Assembly (NCBI RefSeq): GCF_002954775.1 | Contig: NZ_KZ672952.1 | Coordinates: forward strand, 314,883-378,882 | DNA length: 64,000 nucleotides | DNA from: Streptomyces geranii | GTDB lineage: Bacteria; Actinomycetota; Actinomycetes; Streptomycetales; Streptomycetaceae | Direction of reading: 5' to 3' | Shown here: positions 25,435-34,613 of the stretch, piece after piece | Layout: every line of letters starts with the position of its first letter | How positions within the stretch are numbered: the first letter of the stretch is position 1 | Notes under the pieces: model-generated | What the model saw: the letters and a program-made list of their open reading frames with translations, nothing else | Databases searched by the model: none | Told to the model about the DNA's origin: nothing | Translations under genes and position numbers: made by a program

Positions 25435-26282
25435 AACTTCTACGAGTCGGCGCGCCCGGCGAGGAACGACCCGCCGTCCGCACGGACGAGGGCCTGCTGC
25501 TCGATCTGTCCTCTGTGACCTCCGACATCGACGGCGCCTTCCTCGCCGGGGACGGGGTCGAGCGGGCGCGTGCGGCGGTCGCGGCCAGGGAGCTGCCCGA
25601 GCTGGACCCGGACGGTCTGCGGATCGGTGCCCCTCTCGCCCGCCCCGGCAAGATCGTCTGCATCGGCCTGAACTACCGCGACCACGCCGCCGAGACGGGC
25701 GCGGCGATCCCCCCGCGCCCGGTGGTGTTCATGAAGGACCCGGGCACGGTCGTCGGGCCGTACGACGAGGTGCTGATCCCCCGCGGATCGGTGAAGACCG
25801 ACTGGGAGGTCGAGCTGGCGGTCGTCATCGGGCGGCGGGCCCGCTACCTCGAAGGACCGGAGGCCGCGCGGGCCGTGATCGCGGGGTACGCGATCAGCCA
25901 TGACGTCTCGGAGCGCGAGTTCCAGCTGGAGTACTCCTCGCAGTGGGACCTCGGCAAGTCCTGCGAGACCTTCAACCCGCTCGGCCCCTGGCTGGTCACC
26001 GCCGACGAGGCCGGCGACCCGCAGGACCTCGGGCTGCACCTGAGCGTCAACGGCGTGAAGCGGCAGGACGGCCACACCGGCAACATGATCTTCCCGGTCG
26101 ACCACATCGTGTCGTACCTGAGCCAGTACATGGTCCTGGAGCCCGGCGACGTGATCAACACCGGTACTCCGGCAGGCGTGGCCCTCGGCCTCCCGGGCAC
26201 CCCCTATCTCCGTCCCGGCGACACCGTCGAGCTGTCCGTCGACGGGCTCGGCGCCCAGCGCCAGACCTTCGGCCGAGCGTGA
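25431..26282 (+). CDS. FAH-family hydrolase, probable 2,4-diketo-3-deoxy-L-fuconate hydrolase
   Basis: 283 residues of the fumarylacetoacetate hydrolase family: KIVCIGLNYRDHAAE, FMKDPGTVVGP, metal ligands in DWEVELAVVIG, SHDVSEREFQ, KSCETFNPLGPW and INTGTPAGVALG. In the non-phosphorylating L-fucose/L-rhamnose route this enzyme cleaves the 2,4-diketo acid to pyruvate and L-lactate. The LutABC genes in the same operon fit that product. The GTG at 25431 overlaps the mutarotase stop (GTGA) and has AAGGA 8 nt upstream. Confidence 0.82.
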   Translation: MKLLRVGAPGEERPAVRTDEGLLLDLSSVTSDIDGAFLAGDGVERARAAVAARELPELDPDGLRIGAPLARPGKIVCIGLNYRDHAAETGAAIPPRPVVFMKDPGTVVGPYDEVLIPRGSVKTDWEVELAVVIGRRARYLEGPEAARAVIAGYAISHDVSEREFQLEYSSQWDLGKSCETFNPLGPWLVTADEAGDPQDLGLHLSVNGVKRQDGHTGNMIFPVDHIVSYLSQYMVLEPGDVINTGTPAGVALGLPGTPYLRPGDTVELSVDGLGAQRQTFGRA

Positions 26283-27103
26283 AAGGCGCCCCCTTGAGCA
26301 AGTCGAGCTTGACCAAGTCGAACGAGTCGAGTGAGTTGAGCAGCTTGAGCGGTCTGTCAGGGCTCAAGGCCGTCGTCACCGGCGGCGCGTCCGGCATCGG
26401 GCTGGCCACGTCCCGGCTGCTGGCCGAGCACGGCGTCACCGTGGCCGTCCTCGACCTCGAACCCTCCGGCGCCCCCGAACCGCTGATCGGCATCAGGGCC
26501 GACCTCGGCGACGACGCATCCGTACGTGTCGCGGTCGAGGCCGCTGCCCGGCAGCTCGGTGGCCTGGACATCCTGGTCAACAACGCGGGCATCGGGGCCG
26601 TCGGCAGTGTCGAGGACAACCCGGACGAGGAGTGGCACCGCGTCCTCGACGTCAACGTCCTCGGGACGGTACGCACCACCCGGGCCGCCCTGCCGTATCT
26701 ACGGCGCTCGTCGCACGCGGCGATCGTCAACACCTGCTCCATCGCGGCCACCGCGGGCCTCCCCCAGCGCGCCCTGTACTCCGCCAGCAAGGGCGCGGTG
26801 CTGTCGCTGACCCTGGCGATGGCCGCCGACCACGTCCGCGAGGGCATCCGGGTCAACTGCGTCAACCCCGGTACCGCCGACACCCCCTGGGTGACCCGGC
26901 TCCTGGCCGCCGCCGACGACCCGGAGGCGGAACGCGCCGCCCTCGACGCCCGCCAGCCCCTGGGCCGCCTGGTCAGCGCGGACGAGGTGGCGGCGGCCGT
27001 GGTCTACCTGGCGAGCCCCGCCGCGGCCTCCGTCACCGGCATCGCCCTCGCCGTCGACGGCGGTATGCAGGGACTCCGGCTGCGCCCGGCGGCCGGCGCA
27101 TGA
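26279..27103 (+). CDS. SDR-family dehydrogenase, probable 2-keto-3-deoxy-L-fuconate dehydrogenase
   Basis: A classical short-chain dehydrogenase: TGGASGIG nucleotide site, DILVNNAG, catalytic Ser in NTCSIAATAG and YSASK, and VNCVNPGTADTPW. It would oxidise the C4 hydroxyl to give the 2,4-diketo acid for the hydrolase encoded upstream. The start is uncertain. The GTG at 26279 overlaps the previous stop but lacks a ribosome site; a TTG at 26294 has AAAGG upstream. The first 25 or so residues (SKSSLTKSNESSELSSLSGLS) are low-complexity Ser/Leu, encoded by near-repeats of GAGTTGAGC type. Confidence 0.82.
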   Translation: MKGAPLSKSSLTKSNESSELSSLSGLSGLKAVVTGGASGIGLATSRLLAEHGVTVAVLDLEPSGAPEPLIGIRADLGDDASVRVAVEAAARQLGGLDILVNNAGIGAVGSVEDNPDEEWHRVLDVNVLGTVRTTRAALPYLRRSSHAAIVNTCSIAATAGLPQRALYSASKGAVLSLTLAMAADHVREGIRVNCVNPGTADTPWVTRLLAAADDPEAERAALDARQPLGRLVSADEVAAAVVYLASPAAASVTGIALAVDGGMQGLRLRPAAGA

Positions 27104-28107
27104 GAACGAGCACTCTGGGCGGCACCGGCGTCAGGGTCACCGAGCTGTCGTTCGGGGCAGCCGCCATCGGCAACCTCTTCCGCCCGGTCACCGACGAGGC
27201 CGCGTACGACACGGTGGAGGCGGCCTGGGAGGCGGGCGTACGCACCTTCGACACCGCCCCGCACTACGGACTCGGCTTGTCCGAGCGCCGTCTGGGGGCC
27301 GCGCTGCGCGGACGCGACCGGGACACGTACACCGTCTCCACCAAGGTCGGGCGGCTGCTCGAACCCGAAGCGGAAGGTGGCCTGGGCGACGATCTCGTCC
27401 AGGGCTTCGCCGTGCCCGCGACCCACCACCGGGTCTGGGACTTCAGCGCCGACGGAGTCCTGCGCTCCCTGGAGGCCAGCCTGGACCGCCTCGGCCTGGA
27501 CCGGGTGGACATCGCCCTGCTGCACGACCCGGACCACCACGCCGAGCAGGCCCTCACCGAGGCCTACCCGGCCCTGGAACGGCTGCGCGCCGAGGGAGTC
27601 GTCAAGGCGATCGGCATCGGCGTGAACCAGTGCGCGCTCCCCGCCCGCTTCCTGCGCGAGACCGACATCGATGTGGTGCTCCTCGCCGGCCGCTACACCC
27701 TGCTGGAGCAGGAGGGGCTCGCGGAGGTACTGCCCGAAGCCGCCGCCCGAGGCAGGAGCATCATCGTCGGCGGGGTGTTCAACTCGGGCCTGCTCACCGA
27801 CCCGAGGCCCGGGGCCACGTACGACTACGCGCCCGCCCCAGCACACGTACTCGACCGGGCGCTGCGCATGAAGGCGGTCACCGAACGCCACGGCGTGCCG
27901 CTGCGCGCAGCCGCTCTGCGCTTCCCGCTCGGCCATCCGGCGGTCGCGAGCGTGCTGTCCGGCGCGCGTTCCGCCGAGGAGGTCCGCGACACGGTGGACC
28001 AGCTGCGGCGAACGGTACCGGCCGAACTCTGGGACGAACTGCGGGCCGAGGGGCTGCTACCCCCGCACGTTCCCGTCCCGGCCGCCAGACCGGAGTGGTC
28101 GAGGTGA
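27100..28107 (+). CDS. aldo-keto reductase, probable L-fucose 1-dehydrogenase
   Basis: 335 residues with a TIM-barrel aldo-keto reductase fold. The catalytic tetrad is visible: Asp and Tyr in TFDTAPHYG, Lys in VSTKVG and His in LLHDPDHH. It resembles the D-threo-aldose/L-fucose dehydrogenase group that oxidises the sugar to the aldonolactone with NAD(P)+. It is the first oxidative step of the route here. ATGA overlap with the SDR stop. Confidence 0.82.
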   Translation: MRTSTLGGTGVRVTELSFGAAAIGNLFRPVTDEAAYDTVEAAWEAGVRTFDTAPHYGLGLSERRLGAALRGRDRDTYTVSTKVGRLLEPEAEGGLGDDLVQGFAVPATHHRVWDFSADGVLRSLEASLDRLGLDRVDIALLHDPDHHAEQALTEAYPALERLRAEGVVKAIGIGVNQCALPARFLRETDIDVVLLAGRYTLLEQEGLAEVLPEAAARGRSIIVGGVFNSGLLTDPRPGATYDYAPAPAHVLDRALRMKAVTERHGVPLRAAALRFPLGHPAVASVLSGARSAEEVRDTVDQLRRTVPAELWDELRAEGLLPPHVPVPAARPEWSR

Positions 28108-29024
28108 CCGCCATGGGCACGGAGGCGAACACCGCTGACGGCGTCATCGACGCACACCACCACGTGTGGGACCTGTCCGTCCGCGACCAGGACTGGATCA
28201 CCGGACCGGAACTCGCCCCGCTGCGCCGGGACTTCGGGCTCGCCGACCTGGAGCCCGAGGCCCGGGCCGCCGGTGTCACCGCGACGGTCCTGGTCCAGAC
28301 GATCGACGTTCCGCAGGAGACGCCCGAGTTCCTGGCACTGGCCCGGGACAGCGACCTGGTGGCCGGCGTCGTGGGCTGGACCGACCTGACCTCCCCTGAT
28401 GTCGCCAACGCGCTCGCGGCCCTGCGGGAGGGTCCGGGCGGCGAGTACCTGGTGGGCATCCGCCACCAGGTGCAGGGCGAGTCCGACCCTCGCTGGCTGA
28501 TGCGATCGGACGTGCTGCGCGGGCTCGCCGCCGTGGCCGAGGCGGGGCTCGTGTACGACCTGGTCGTCAGACCCCACCAGCTCGCGGCGGCCCACGAAGC
28601 CGCCCAACTGCTGCCCGGCCTCACCTTCGTACTCGATCACGCGGGCAAACCCCCTATCGCCACAGGCGAGTTGCGGCCGTGGGCGGACGCGGTGCGTCTG
28701 CTGGCCGCGCTGCCCAACACCGTCTGCAAGCTCTCCGGCATGGTCACCGAGTCCGACTGGGACCGGTGGAGCGTCGAGGACCTACGGCCGTACGCGGACA
28801 CCGTGTTGGACGCCTTCGGCCCGCGACGGCTGATGTTCGGCTCCGACTGGCCCGTCTGCCGGCTCGCCGCCACCTACGCCGAAGTCGTCGCCACAGCAAG
28901 GGAGTTGACGGCAGACCTGCACCCCGCCGAACGCCACGAGGTCTTCACCCAAACCGCCCTGCGGACCTACGGCCTGACCCTCACCGGCTCCTCCGAGGCC
29001 GCCCAGGAAGCACCATGCGCATAG
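28104..29024 (+). CDS. amidohydrolase-family lactonase, probable L-fuconolactonase
   Basis: About 306 residues (303 if the ATG at 28113 is used; both have plausible ribosome sites). Metal-dependent hydrolase of the COG3618 type: VIDAHHHVWDL at the N-terminus, VGIRHQVQGE, FVLDHAGKPPIA and MFGSDWPVCRLA near the C-terminus, where the last Asp is catalytic. Family members open L-fucono- and L-rhamnono-lactones. It overlaps the upstream gene by GTGA and the downstream gene by 10 bp. Confidence 0.83.
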   Translation: MTAMGTEANTADGVIDAHHHVWDLSVRDQDWITGPELAPLRRDFGLADLEPEARAAGVTATVLVQTIDVPQETPEFLALARDSDLVAGVVGWTDLTSPDVANALAALREGPGGEYLVGIRHQVQGESDPRWLMRSDVLRGLAAVAEAGLVYDLVVRPHQLAAAHEAAQLLPGLTFVLDHAGKPPIATGELRPWADAVRLLAALPNTVCKLSGMVTESDWDRWSVEDLRPYADTVLDAFGPRRLMFGSDWPVCRLAATYAEVVATARELTADLHPAERHEVFTQTALRTYGLTLTGSSEAAQEAPCA

Positions 29025-29755
29025 CCCTCTTCATCACCTGCTTCAACGACATGATGTTCCCCTCCACCGGCCGCGCGGTGACCGAACTGCTCGAACGGCT
29101 CGGCCACACCGTGGAGTTCCCGCAGGGCCAGACCTGCTGCGGCCAGATGCACTTCAACACCGGCTACCGTCCCGAGACCCTGCCCATGGTGCGCCGCTTC
29201 GCGGAGGTCTTCGCGGGTTACGACGCCGTGGTCACCCCCTCCGGCTCCTGCGCGGGCATGGTGCGCGACCAACACCGGGTGGTGGCGGCCCAGTTGGGGG
29301 ACGCGGCGCTCGTCGAGGCGGTCGAGCGCGTCGTTCCGACGGTGTACGAGCTGTCGGAACTCCTCGTCGACGTTCTCGGCGTCACCGACGTCGGCGCCCA
29401 CTTCCCGCACCGGGTCACCTACCACCCGACCTGCCACTCGCTGCGCATGCTGCGGGTCGGCGACCGGCCGCTCAGGCTGCTGCGCGCGGTGAAGGGCATC
29501 GACCTGGTCGAGCTGCCCGCCGCCGAGTCCTGCTGCGGCTTCGGCGGCACCTTCGCGCTGAAGAACGCGGACGTGTCCAACGCGATGCTGGCCGACAAGA
29601 TGCGCCATGTCCTGGACACCGGCGCCGAGTTCCTGTGCGCGGGCGACAACTCCTGCCTGACGCACATCGGCGGCGGGCTGTCCCGGCTGCGTACCGGCGT
29701 CGGCACCATGCACCTGGCCGAGATCCTGGCCTCCACCGAAGGGAACGTACGGTGA
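29015..29755 (+). CDS. lutA: L-lactate oxidation complex subunit LutA (CCG-domain protein)
   Basis: 246 residues with two cysteine-rich CCG repeats (QTCCGQMHFNTGY and ESCCGFGGTFALKNADVS), as in LutA/LldE and heterodisulfide-reductase-like proteins. With LutB and LutC it oxidises L-lactate to pyruvate, independent of flavin L-lactate dehydrogenase. It starts inside the end of the lactonase gene. Its place at the end of a pathway that yields L-lactate makes metabolic sense. Confidence 0.9.
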   Translation: MRIALFITCFNDMMFPSTGRAVTELLERLGHTVEFPQGQTCCGQMHFNTGYRPETLPMVRRFAEVFAGYDAVVTPSGSCAGMVRDQHRVVAAQLGDAALVEAVERVVPTVYELSELLVDVLGVTDVGAHFPHRVTYHPTCHSLRMLRVGDRPLRLLRAVKGIDLVELPAAESCCGFGGTFALKNADVSNAMLADKMRHVLDTGAEFLCAGDNSCLTHIGGGLSRLRTGVGTMHLAEILASTEGNVR

Positions 29756-31236
29756 GCGGCGCCGACAACGTCGTATGGCTGGGCACCCCGCCCTTCCCCG
29801 AGGCGGCGCGCACCGCGCTCGCCGACACCCGGCTGCGGGCGAACCTGCGCCGAGCCACCGGCACCATCCGGGACCGGCGGCTGGCGGTAACCGCCGAGCT
29901 GGATGACTGGGAGGAGTTGCGGGAGAAGGCGGCGGCCCTCAAGCGCCGTACCCTGCGCCATCTCGACCAGCATCTCCTGCAGCTGGAGGAGTCGGTGACC
30001 GCCGCCGGTGGCACAGTCCACTGGGCGGCGGACGCGGCCGAGGCGAACGCCGTCGTGACGCGGCTGGTCCGGGCGACCGGCGAGAGCGAGGTCGTCAAGG
30101 TCAAGTCGATGGCGACCCAGGAGATCGGCCTCAACGAGGCGCTCGCCGAGGCGGGTATCCGCGCCTACGAGACCGATCTCGCCGAACTGATCGTGCAGTT
30201 GGGTGGCGACCGGCCCTCGCACATCCTCGTACCGGCCATCCACCGGGGCCGCTCCGAGATCCGCGAGATCTTCCGCCGGGAGATGGGGAAGTGGGGCCGA
30301 CCGGCGCCCGAGGGACTCAGCGACGACCCGCGCGACCTGGCCGAAGCAGCCCGGCTCCATCTGCGGGAGAAGTTCCTGCGGGCCAAGGTGGCCGTCTCCG
30401 GGGCCAACTTCGCCGCCGCCGACACCGGAACGGTGGTGGTCGTCGAGTCGGAGGGCAACGGGCGGATGTGCCTGACCCTGCCCCAGACCCTGATCACCGT
30501 CATGGGCATCGAGAAGGTCCTGCCCTCCTTCGCCGACCTGGACGTCTTCCTCCAGCTGCTGCCCCGCTCGTCGACCGGCGAGCGCATGAACCCGTACACC
30601 TCCCTCTGGACCGGCGTCACCGAGGGCGACGGACCCCAGGACTTCCACCTGGTCCTCCTCGACAACGGCCGTACCGCCACCCTCGCCGACGAGGTCGGCC
30701 GCCAGGCCCTCGCCTGCATCCGCTGCTCGGCCTGTCTGAACGTCTGCCCGGTGTACGAGCGCACCGGCGGCCACGCCTACGGCTCCGTGTACCCCGGCCC
30801 GATCGGCGCCGTACTCACCCCGCAGCTCGTCGGCATCGAGAACGCGGCCTCGCTGCCGTTCGCCTCCACCCTGTGCGGGGCCTGCTACGACGCCTGCCCG
30901 GTCAAGATCGACATCCCTGAAGTGCTGGTCCATCTGCGGGCGAAGGCGGTGGAGGCCAAGCGCCGGGACCGGCTGCTGCCCACCCCCGAGGCGCTCGTCA
31001 TGAAGGCCGCAGGTGCTGTGCTGTCCTCCCCCAGGCGGCTGGCGGCGCTCCAGCGACTCGCCGCCCTGGGCGCCCGGCTGGTGGCCCGCGACGGCCGGAT
31101 CGGAGTCCTGCCCGGCCCCTTCGCCCGCTGGTCAGGCACCCGTGACACCCCCGCACCGGCTCGCGAGTCCCTGCGCGCCTGGTGGCGGCGGACGAGAGAA
31201 GAAGGCCGTACGACGAGGAAGGGGAAGGGCCGATGA
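29752..31236 (+). CDS. lutB: L-lactate oxidation complex subunit LutB (2x[4Fe-4S])
   Basis: 494 residues. An LUD-type N-terminal domain (VVKVKSMATQEIGLNEAL, ILVPAIHRGRSEIREIF, MGIEKVLPSFADLDVFLQLL) is followed by two ferredoxin-like motifs, CIRCSACLNVCP and CGACYDACPVKIDIP. This is the electron-transfer subunit of the Lut complex. The GTG at 29752 overlaps the LutA stop (GTGA). Confidence 0.92.
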   Translation: MSGADNVVWLGTPPFPEAARTALADTRLRANLRRATGTIRDRRLAVTAELDDWEELREKAAALKRRTLRHLDQHLLQLEESVTAAGGTVHWAADAAEANAVVTRLVRATGESEVVKVKSMATQEIGLNEALAEAGIRAYETDLAELIVQLGGDRPSHILVPAIHRGRSEIREIFRREMGKWGRPAPEGLSDDPRDLAEAARLHLREKFLRAKVAVSGANFAAADTGTVVVVESEGNGRMCLTLPQTLITVMGIEKVLPSFADLDVFLQLLPRSSTGERMNPYTSLWTGVTEGDGPQDFHLVLLDNGRTATLADEVGRQALACIRCSACLNVCPVYERTGGHAYGSVYPGPIGAVLTPQLVGIENAASLPFASTLCGACYDACPVKIDIPEVLVHLRAKAVEAKRRDRLLPTPEALVMKAAGAVLSSPRRLAALQRLAALGARLVARDGRIGVLPGPFARWSGTRDTPAPARESLRAWWRRTREEGRTTRKGKGR

Positions 31237-31871
31237 GTGGCCGCGACACCGTGCTGGGCGCGATCCGGAGCGCCCTGGCCGACGTACCGGATGCCGAGAC
31301 CCCCGACGACCACTCCCCCGTCCCGTACGATCCGCGCTCCCCGCACTCCGGACCGGACGTCGTCGAGCTGTTCGTCGAACGCGCCGCCGACTACCGCGCC
31401 ACCGTCGTCCGCGTGCCGCCGTCCGAGGCCGTGGCCGCCGTGGGCCGCGCCCTGGCGCGCACCGGAGCGAAGTCCCTTGTGGTGCCCCCGGGTTTCCCCG
31501 AAGACCTGGTACCCGAAGGCCCCTGGTCCCGGCTGGCGGACACCCCGCCGCTGACGGTCCGGCAGCTCGACGCGGCGGACGCCGTGCTCACCACCGTCGC
31601 CGCGGCGATCGCCCTCACCGGCACGGTCGTCCTCGACAGCGGCCCCGGACAAGGGCGCCGCGTACTCACCCTGCTGCCGGACCAGCACGTCTGCGTGGTG
31701 AGAGCCGACCAGATCACCGCCGACGTACCCGAGGCGTTGAGCCTGCTCCACCCGCGCCGGCCACTGACCCTGGTCTCCGGTCCCTCGGCCACCAGCGACA
31801 TCGAACTCGACCGCGTGGAGGGCGTGCACGGACCCCGGACGCTCGACATCGTCGTGATCGCGCACGAGTAG
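31233..31871 (+). CDS. lutC: L-lactate oxidation complex subunit LutC (LUD domain)
   Basis: 212 residues with an LUD domain: DAADAVLTTVAAAIALTGTV, SGPGQGRRVLTLLPDQHVCV and the ending GPSATSDIELDRVEGVHGPR, a signature of LutC/YkgG proteins. ATGA overlap with lutB. Last gene of the fucose operon; no strong terminator is visible in the 85 bp that follow. Confidence 0.92.
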   Translation: MSGRDTVLGAIRSALADVPDAETPDDHSPVPYDPRSPHSGPDVVELFVERAADYRATVVRVPPSEAVAAVGRALARTGAKSLVVPPGFPEDLVPEGPWSRLADTPPLTVRQLDAADAVLTTVAAAIALTGTVVLDSGPGQGRRVLTLLPDQHVCVVRADQITADVPEALSLLHPRRPLTLVSGPSATSDIELDRVEGVHGPRTLDIVVIAHE

Positions 31872-31956
31872 GTCTTCGCTGCGGGACTGCTCATGAACAG
31901 CGTGGCCTGACATCGATCACGACGGGCACAGCGGTGGTGGGGTGGCGGCGGCGCCG

Positions 31957-32487
31957 TCAGCCGTCGCGTTCGGCTCCGACGAGGACGAAGGCCATCGTGG
32001 CCGGTCGGCCGCTGCGGTTGCGCCAGCCGTGGCGGGTGCCGTTCTGGATCACGATGTCCCCTGCCGAGAGGCGGGTGCAGTGACCGTCGTCGAGTTCGAG
32101 AACGATCTCGCCCTGCAGCACGATGCCGTAGTCCACGGTCGGCGTCGCATGCATGCCGTCGGACTCGATCAGCTCCGCGAGGCCGGGCGAGTCGACGCGC
32201 TGCTCCTGGTCGAAGGCGACGGGGTCGAACGCCGGGTCGGCCATCGCGGTGTCCGGCGGGAAGGTCAGGACGATGAACCGCGTGCCGCCGGGTCCCGGGA
32301 GGAGGCTGGTGACCTTCGGCGTGGGGTCCTCCCCTGTCGGGCTGACCCGCTCCCCCGGTTCGGTGGCCCAGGGCAGGCGGGACACCCACCCCGGCAGACT
32401 GCTGAACTCCCGGCTGCGCGGGACGGGGCCGTCGCTGACGACGACCGACCTCCCGTTCTCGTCGTGGCCGGTGACGACTCTGCGCAT
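31957..32487 (-). CDS. cupin-domain protein
   Basis: 176 residues. A single C-terminal cupin: DYGIVLQGEIVLELDDG (motif 1 without the full two-His pattern) and DIVIQNGTRHGWRNRSG (motif 2). The N-terminal 80 residues are probably a lid or second half-domain. Last gene of a leftward three-gene operon with a hydroxyacid dehydrogenase and a kinase, under the LacI-type operator at 34685. The start has GAGGAG 6 nt upstream. Substrate unknown; a binding, isomerase or dioxygenase role is possible. Confidence 0.75.
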   Translation of the reverse strand: MRRVVTGHDENGRSVVVSDGPVPRSREFSSLPGWVSRLPWATEPGERVSPTGEDPTPKVTSLLPGPGGTRFIVLTFPPDTAMADPAFDPVAFDQEQRVDSPGLAELIESDGMHATPTVDYGIVLQGEIVLELDDGHCTRLSAGDIVIQNGTRHGWRNRSGRPATMAFVLVGAERDG

Positions 32488-32559
32488 GCGGTTCTCCTCG
32501 GTCGGGTCGGTCGGTTCACGGGATTCGTCAGGAGCACCGGGCCCGTCGAATCGCCTGGG

Positions 32560-33612
32560 TCAGTCGGCCGGGCCGCCACCGGGCTCGGCCCGCGCTCCCA
32601 TCGCGTTCGCCCAGGCGTCCAGGACGTCCGCCACCGTGGGCGCGGGTGCCCGGAGCAGTGCCGATGCCGCCGTGCGTACGAACAGCCGGTCGCGTTCGTC
32701 CGTGAGGTACTCCACCGGGGACTTGCCGTCCACCCGCGCGAGCAGCAGTGCCGGGAGCAACGACGCGGCCCGCGACTCCAGGGCCGGCCGGGGCTCCCAG
32801 TCGACGCACCGGACGTACTCCTCGGTCAACACCCGGGCGGACCGCAGGAGTTCGGTGCGGCGGCCGGGCACCACCAGGCTCTTGAGCAGCAGGTGGTTGA
32901 CGCAGAAGGCGAGGTCGAAGGCCGGGTCGCCGTACCAGGCGCACTCGGCGTCCAGCAGCACCGGCCCGGACGGTCCGACGAGGATGTTCTTGGGGCTGAC
33001 GTCACCGTGCACCAGGGCGAGGCGCGTGGCGGCCGTGCGGTCGGCGAGGCCCTGGAGGACGTCGCCCAGACCGGGGTGCGCGGCAGCGGTGGCCAGCAGG
33101 TACGGCTCGATGCGCAGCGCGTGGAAGTTGTCGTCGGTGGCGAACTCCGCGGCGAGACCGGTGTCACCCGCGCTCGCCGCGTGCAGGGTGCCGAGCAGTT
33201 CCCCGACGGCCGCCGCGGTCGCCGGCCGCACGTCTCCGGCCAGCAACCGCGCCTTCCACACCGGGTAGTGCTCGGGCGGCAGGAACGCCATCGCGAAGAC
33301 GCCCGCCTCGGGGTCGTGGGCGAGGAGTTCGGGCACGCTGTCCGGGCGGTGCCGGGACGCGAACCGCATCCAGGCCCATTCGTAGGCGTTGCGCGACACC
33401 GGTGCCTGCCAGTCGGCGGCGACCTTCAGCTTGGCGAGGGCGCGTTTGACGCACAGGGAGCGTCCCGGCAGGTCCACTCGCCACAGGTCGGACGAGACAC
33501 CGCCGGTCAGCGGTGTCCAGCGGGCGGCTTCGCCGGGTGCGGCGAGCTGGTGGGCGGTGAGGAAGTCGGTCAGCGCGGGTTCCGGGACCGCCTGCGCCGG
33601 TGGCCGGGTCAT
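32560..33612 (-). CDS. APH-family small-molecule kinase
   Basis: 350 residues with the aminoglycoside phosphotransferase/choline kinase fold: LTGGVSSDLWRVDLPG (glycine loop), CVKRAL (ATP-binding Lys), LVHGDVSPKNILVG (catalytic loop, Asp and Asn) and LLDAECAWYGDPAFDLA (metal-binding Asp). Such kinases phosphorylate hydroxyls of small metabolites. Its partners here (a 2-hydroxyacid dehydrogenase, and an enolase paralogue in the same regulon) suggest a hydroxy acid substrate rather than an antibiotic. ATGA overlap with the dehydrogenase gene. Confidence 0.82.
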   Translation of the reverse strand: MTRPPAQAVPEPALTDFLTAHQLAAPGEAARWTPLTGGVSSDLWRVDLPGRSLCVKRALAKLKVAADWQAPVSRNAYEWAWMRFASRHRPDSVPELLAHDPEAGVFAMAFLPPEHYPVWKARLLAGDVRPATAAAVGELLGTLHAASAGDTGLAAEFATDDNFHALRIEPYLLATAAAHPGLGDVLQGLADRTAATRLALVHGDVSPKNILVGPSGPVLLDAECAWYGDPAFDLAFCVNHLLLKSLVVPGRRTELLRSARVLTEEYVRCVDWEPRPALESRAASLLPALLLARVDGKSPVEYLTDERDRLFVRTAASALLRAPAPTVADVLDAWANAMGARAEPGGGPAD

Positions 33613-34613
33613 CGCCCGTCCCCCGGCCCGGCGGGCAGCCCACGGGGTGTGTTGCAGGCGTGGGCCGGTGCCTCGCCCGCCAGGATCCGTACGACCTCCT
33701 CGGCGGCGCGGCGGCGCAGTTCCGTGACCGAGGCGTCGGAGGAGAAGGCGATGTGCGGGGTGAGGAGCGCGCCCGGCTGGTCCGACAGCCCGGCGGGGAC
33801 GTGCGGTTCGGTCTCCAGTACGTCGAGGGCGGCGCCGTCCAGATGCCCGTTGCCGAGCGCCTTGATCACCGCGTCGGTGTCCACGAGGCCGCCCCGGCTG
33901 ACGTTGACCAGCAGGCCGCCGGGCGGCATCAGGGCCAACTGCTCGGCGCCGATGAGGTGTTGCGTGCCGGGCGTGAGCGGTACATGGAGGATCACGACGT
34001 CGCTGCGGCGCAGCAGCTCCTCCAGTCCCACCGGCTCAACTCCGGGGGCGTCCTTCGGCGGATACGGGTCGTGCACCAGGATCCGGCAGCCGAACGCGCC
34101 GAGCTTGCGCACAGTGGCCCGTCCGATGCGGCCGTACCCGACGACGCCGCAGGTCAGCGTCGACAGCCGGCGCAGCCGGGCGCCGGCGGGGTTCCAGTGA
34201 CCCGCGCGGACCTCCCGGTCGGCGACGGCCAGGCCCCGGGTCCAGGCCAGCACCATGCCGACGGCGTGGTCGGAGACCTCCTCGACGCAGTAGTCCGGCA
34301 CGTTGGTGACCCACACCCCGCGCCCGGTGGCGGCGTCCACGGCGATGTTGTCGAGGCCGACCCCGAGCCTGGCCACGATCCGCAGCCGCGGCGAGGCGCC
34401 GATCGCGGTGGCGGAGACGGGCGCCCAGCAGGTCAGGATCCCGTCGGGCCGGTGCTCGGCCACCAGTTCCTCGATCGCCTCGGCGGAGGCGGGTTCGGCG
34501 GGGCCGGTCACCAGGGTGTGGCCCGCTTCCTCGACTACCGCCCGCTCGACGGAGTCGTCGGGCCAGGCGTGGTCGGTGAGCAGCACGGTGCCGGGGCGGC
34601 TCGGTGGTTTCAT
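33609..34613 (-). CDS. D-isomer-specific 2-hydroxyacid dehydrogenase
   Basis: 334 residues. The substrate domain contains RIVARLGVGLDNIAVDAA. The Rossmann part has CGVVGYGRIGRATVRKL. Catalytic residues are in VNVSRGGLVDTDAV (Arg), LDVLETEP (Glu) and LLTPHIAFSSD (His). It is close in pattern to phosphoglycerate/hydroxypyruvate dehydrogenases and would interconvert a 2-keto and a 2-hydroxy acid with NAD(P)H. The ATG at 34613 has GAGGA upstream. Leads the three-gene operon; a LacI-type operator lies 72 bp upstream. Confidence 0.87.
   Translation of the reverse strand: MKPPSRPGTVLLTDHAWPDDSVERAVVEEAGHTLVTGPAEPASAEAIEELVAEHRPDGILTCWAPVSATAIGASPRLRIVARLGVGLDNIAVDAATGRGVWVTNVPDYCVEEVSDHAVGMVLAWTRGLAVADREVRAGHWNPAGARLRRLSTLTCGVVGYGRIGRATVRKLGAFGCRILVHDPYPPKDAPGVEPVGLEELLRRSDVVILHVPLTPGTQHLIGAEQLALMPPGGLLVNVSRGGLVDTDAVIKALGNGHLDGAALDVLETEPHVPAGLSDQPGALLTPHIAFSSDASVTELRRRAAEEVVRILAGEAPAHACNTPRGLPAGPGDGR

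Noticed and set aside
32560..33612. Kinase gene as an aminoglycoside resistance gene
   Set aside because: The APH fold alone does not show this. It is translationally coupled to a hydroxyacid dehydrogenase and sits in a catabolic regulon.
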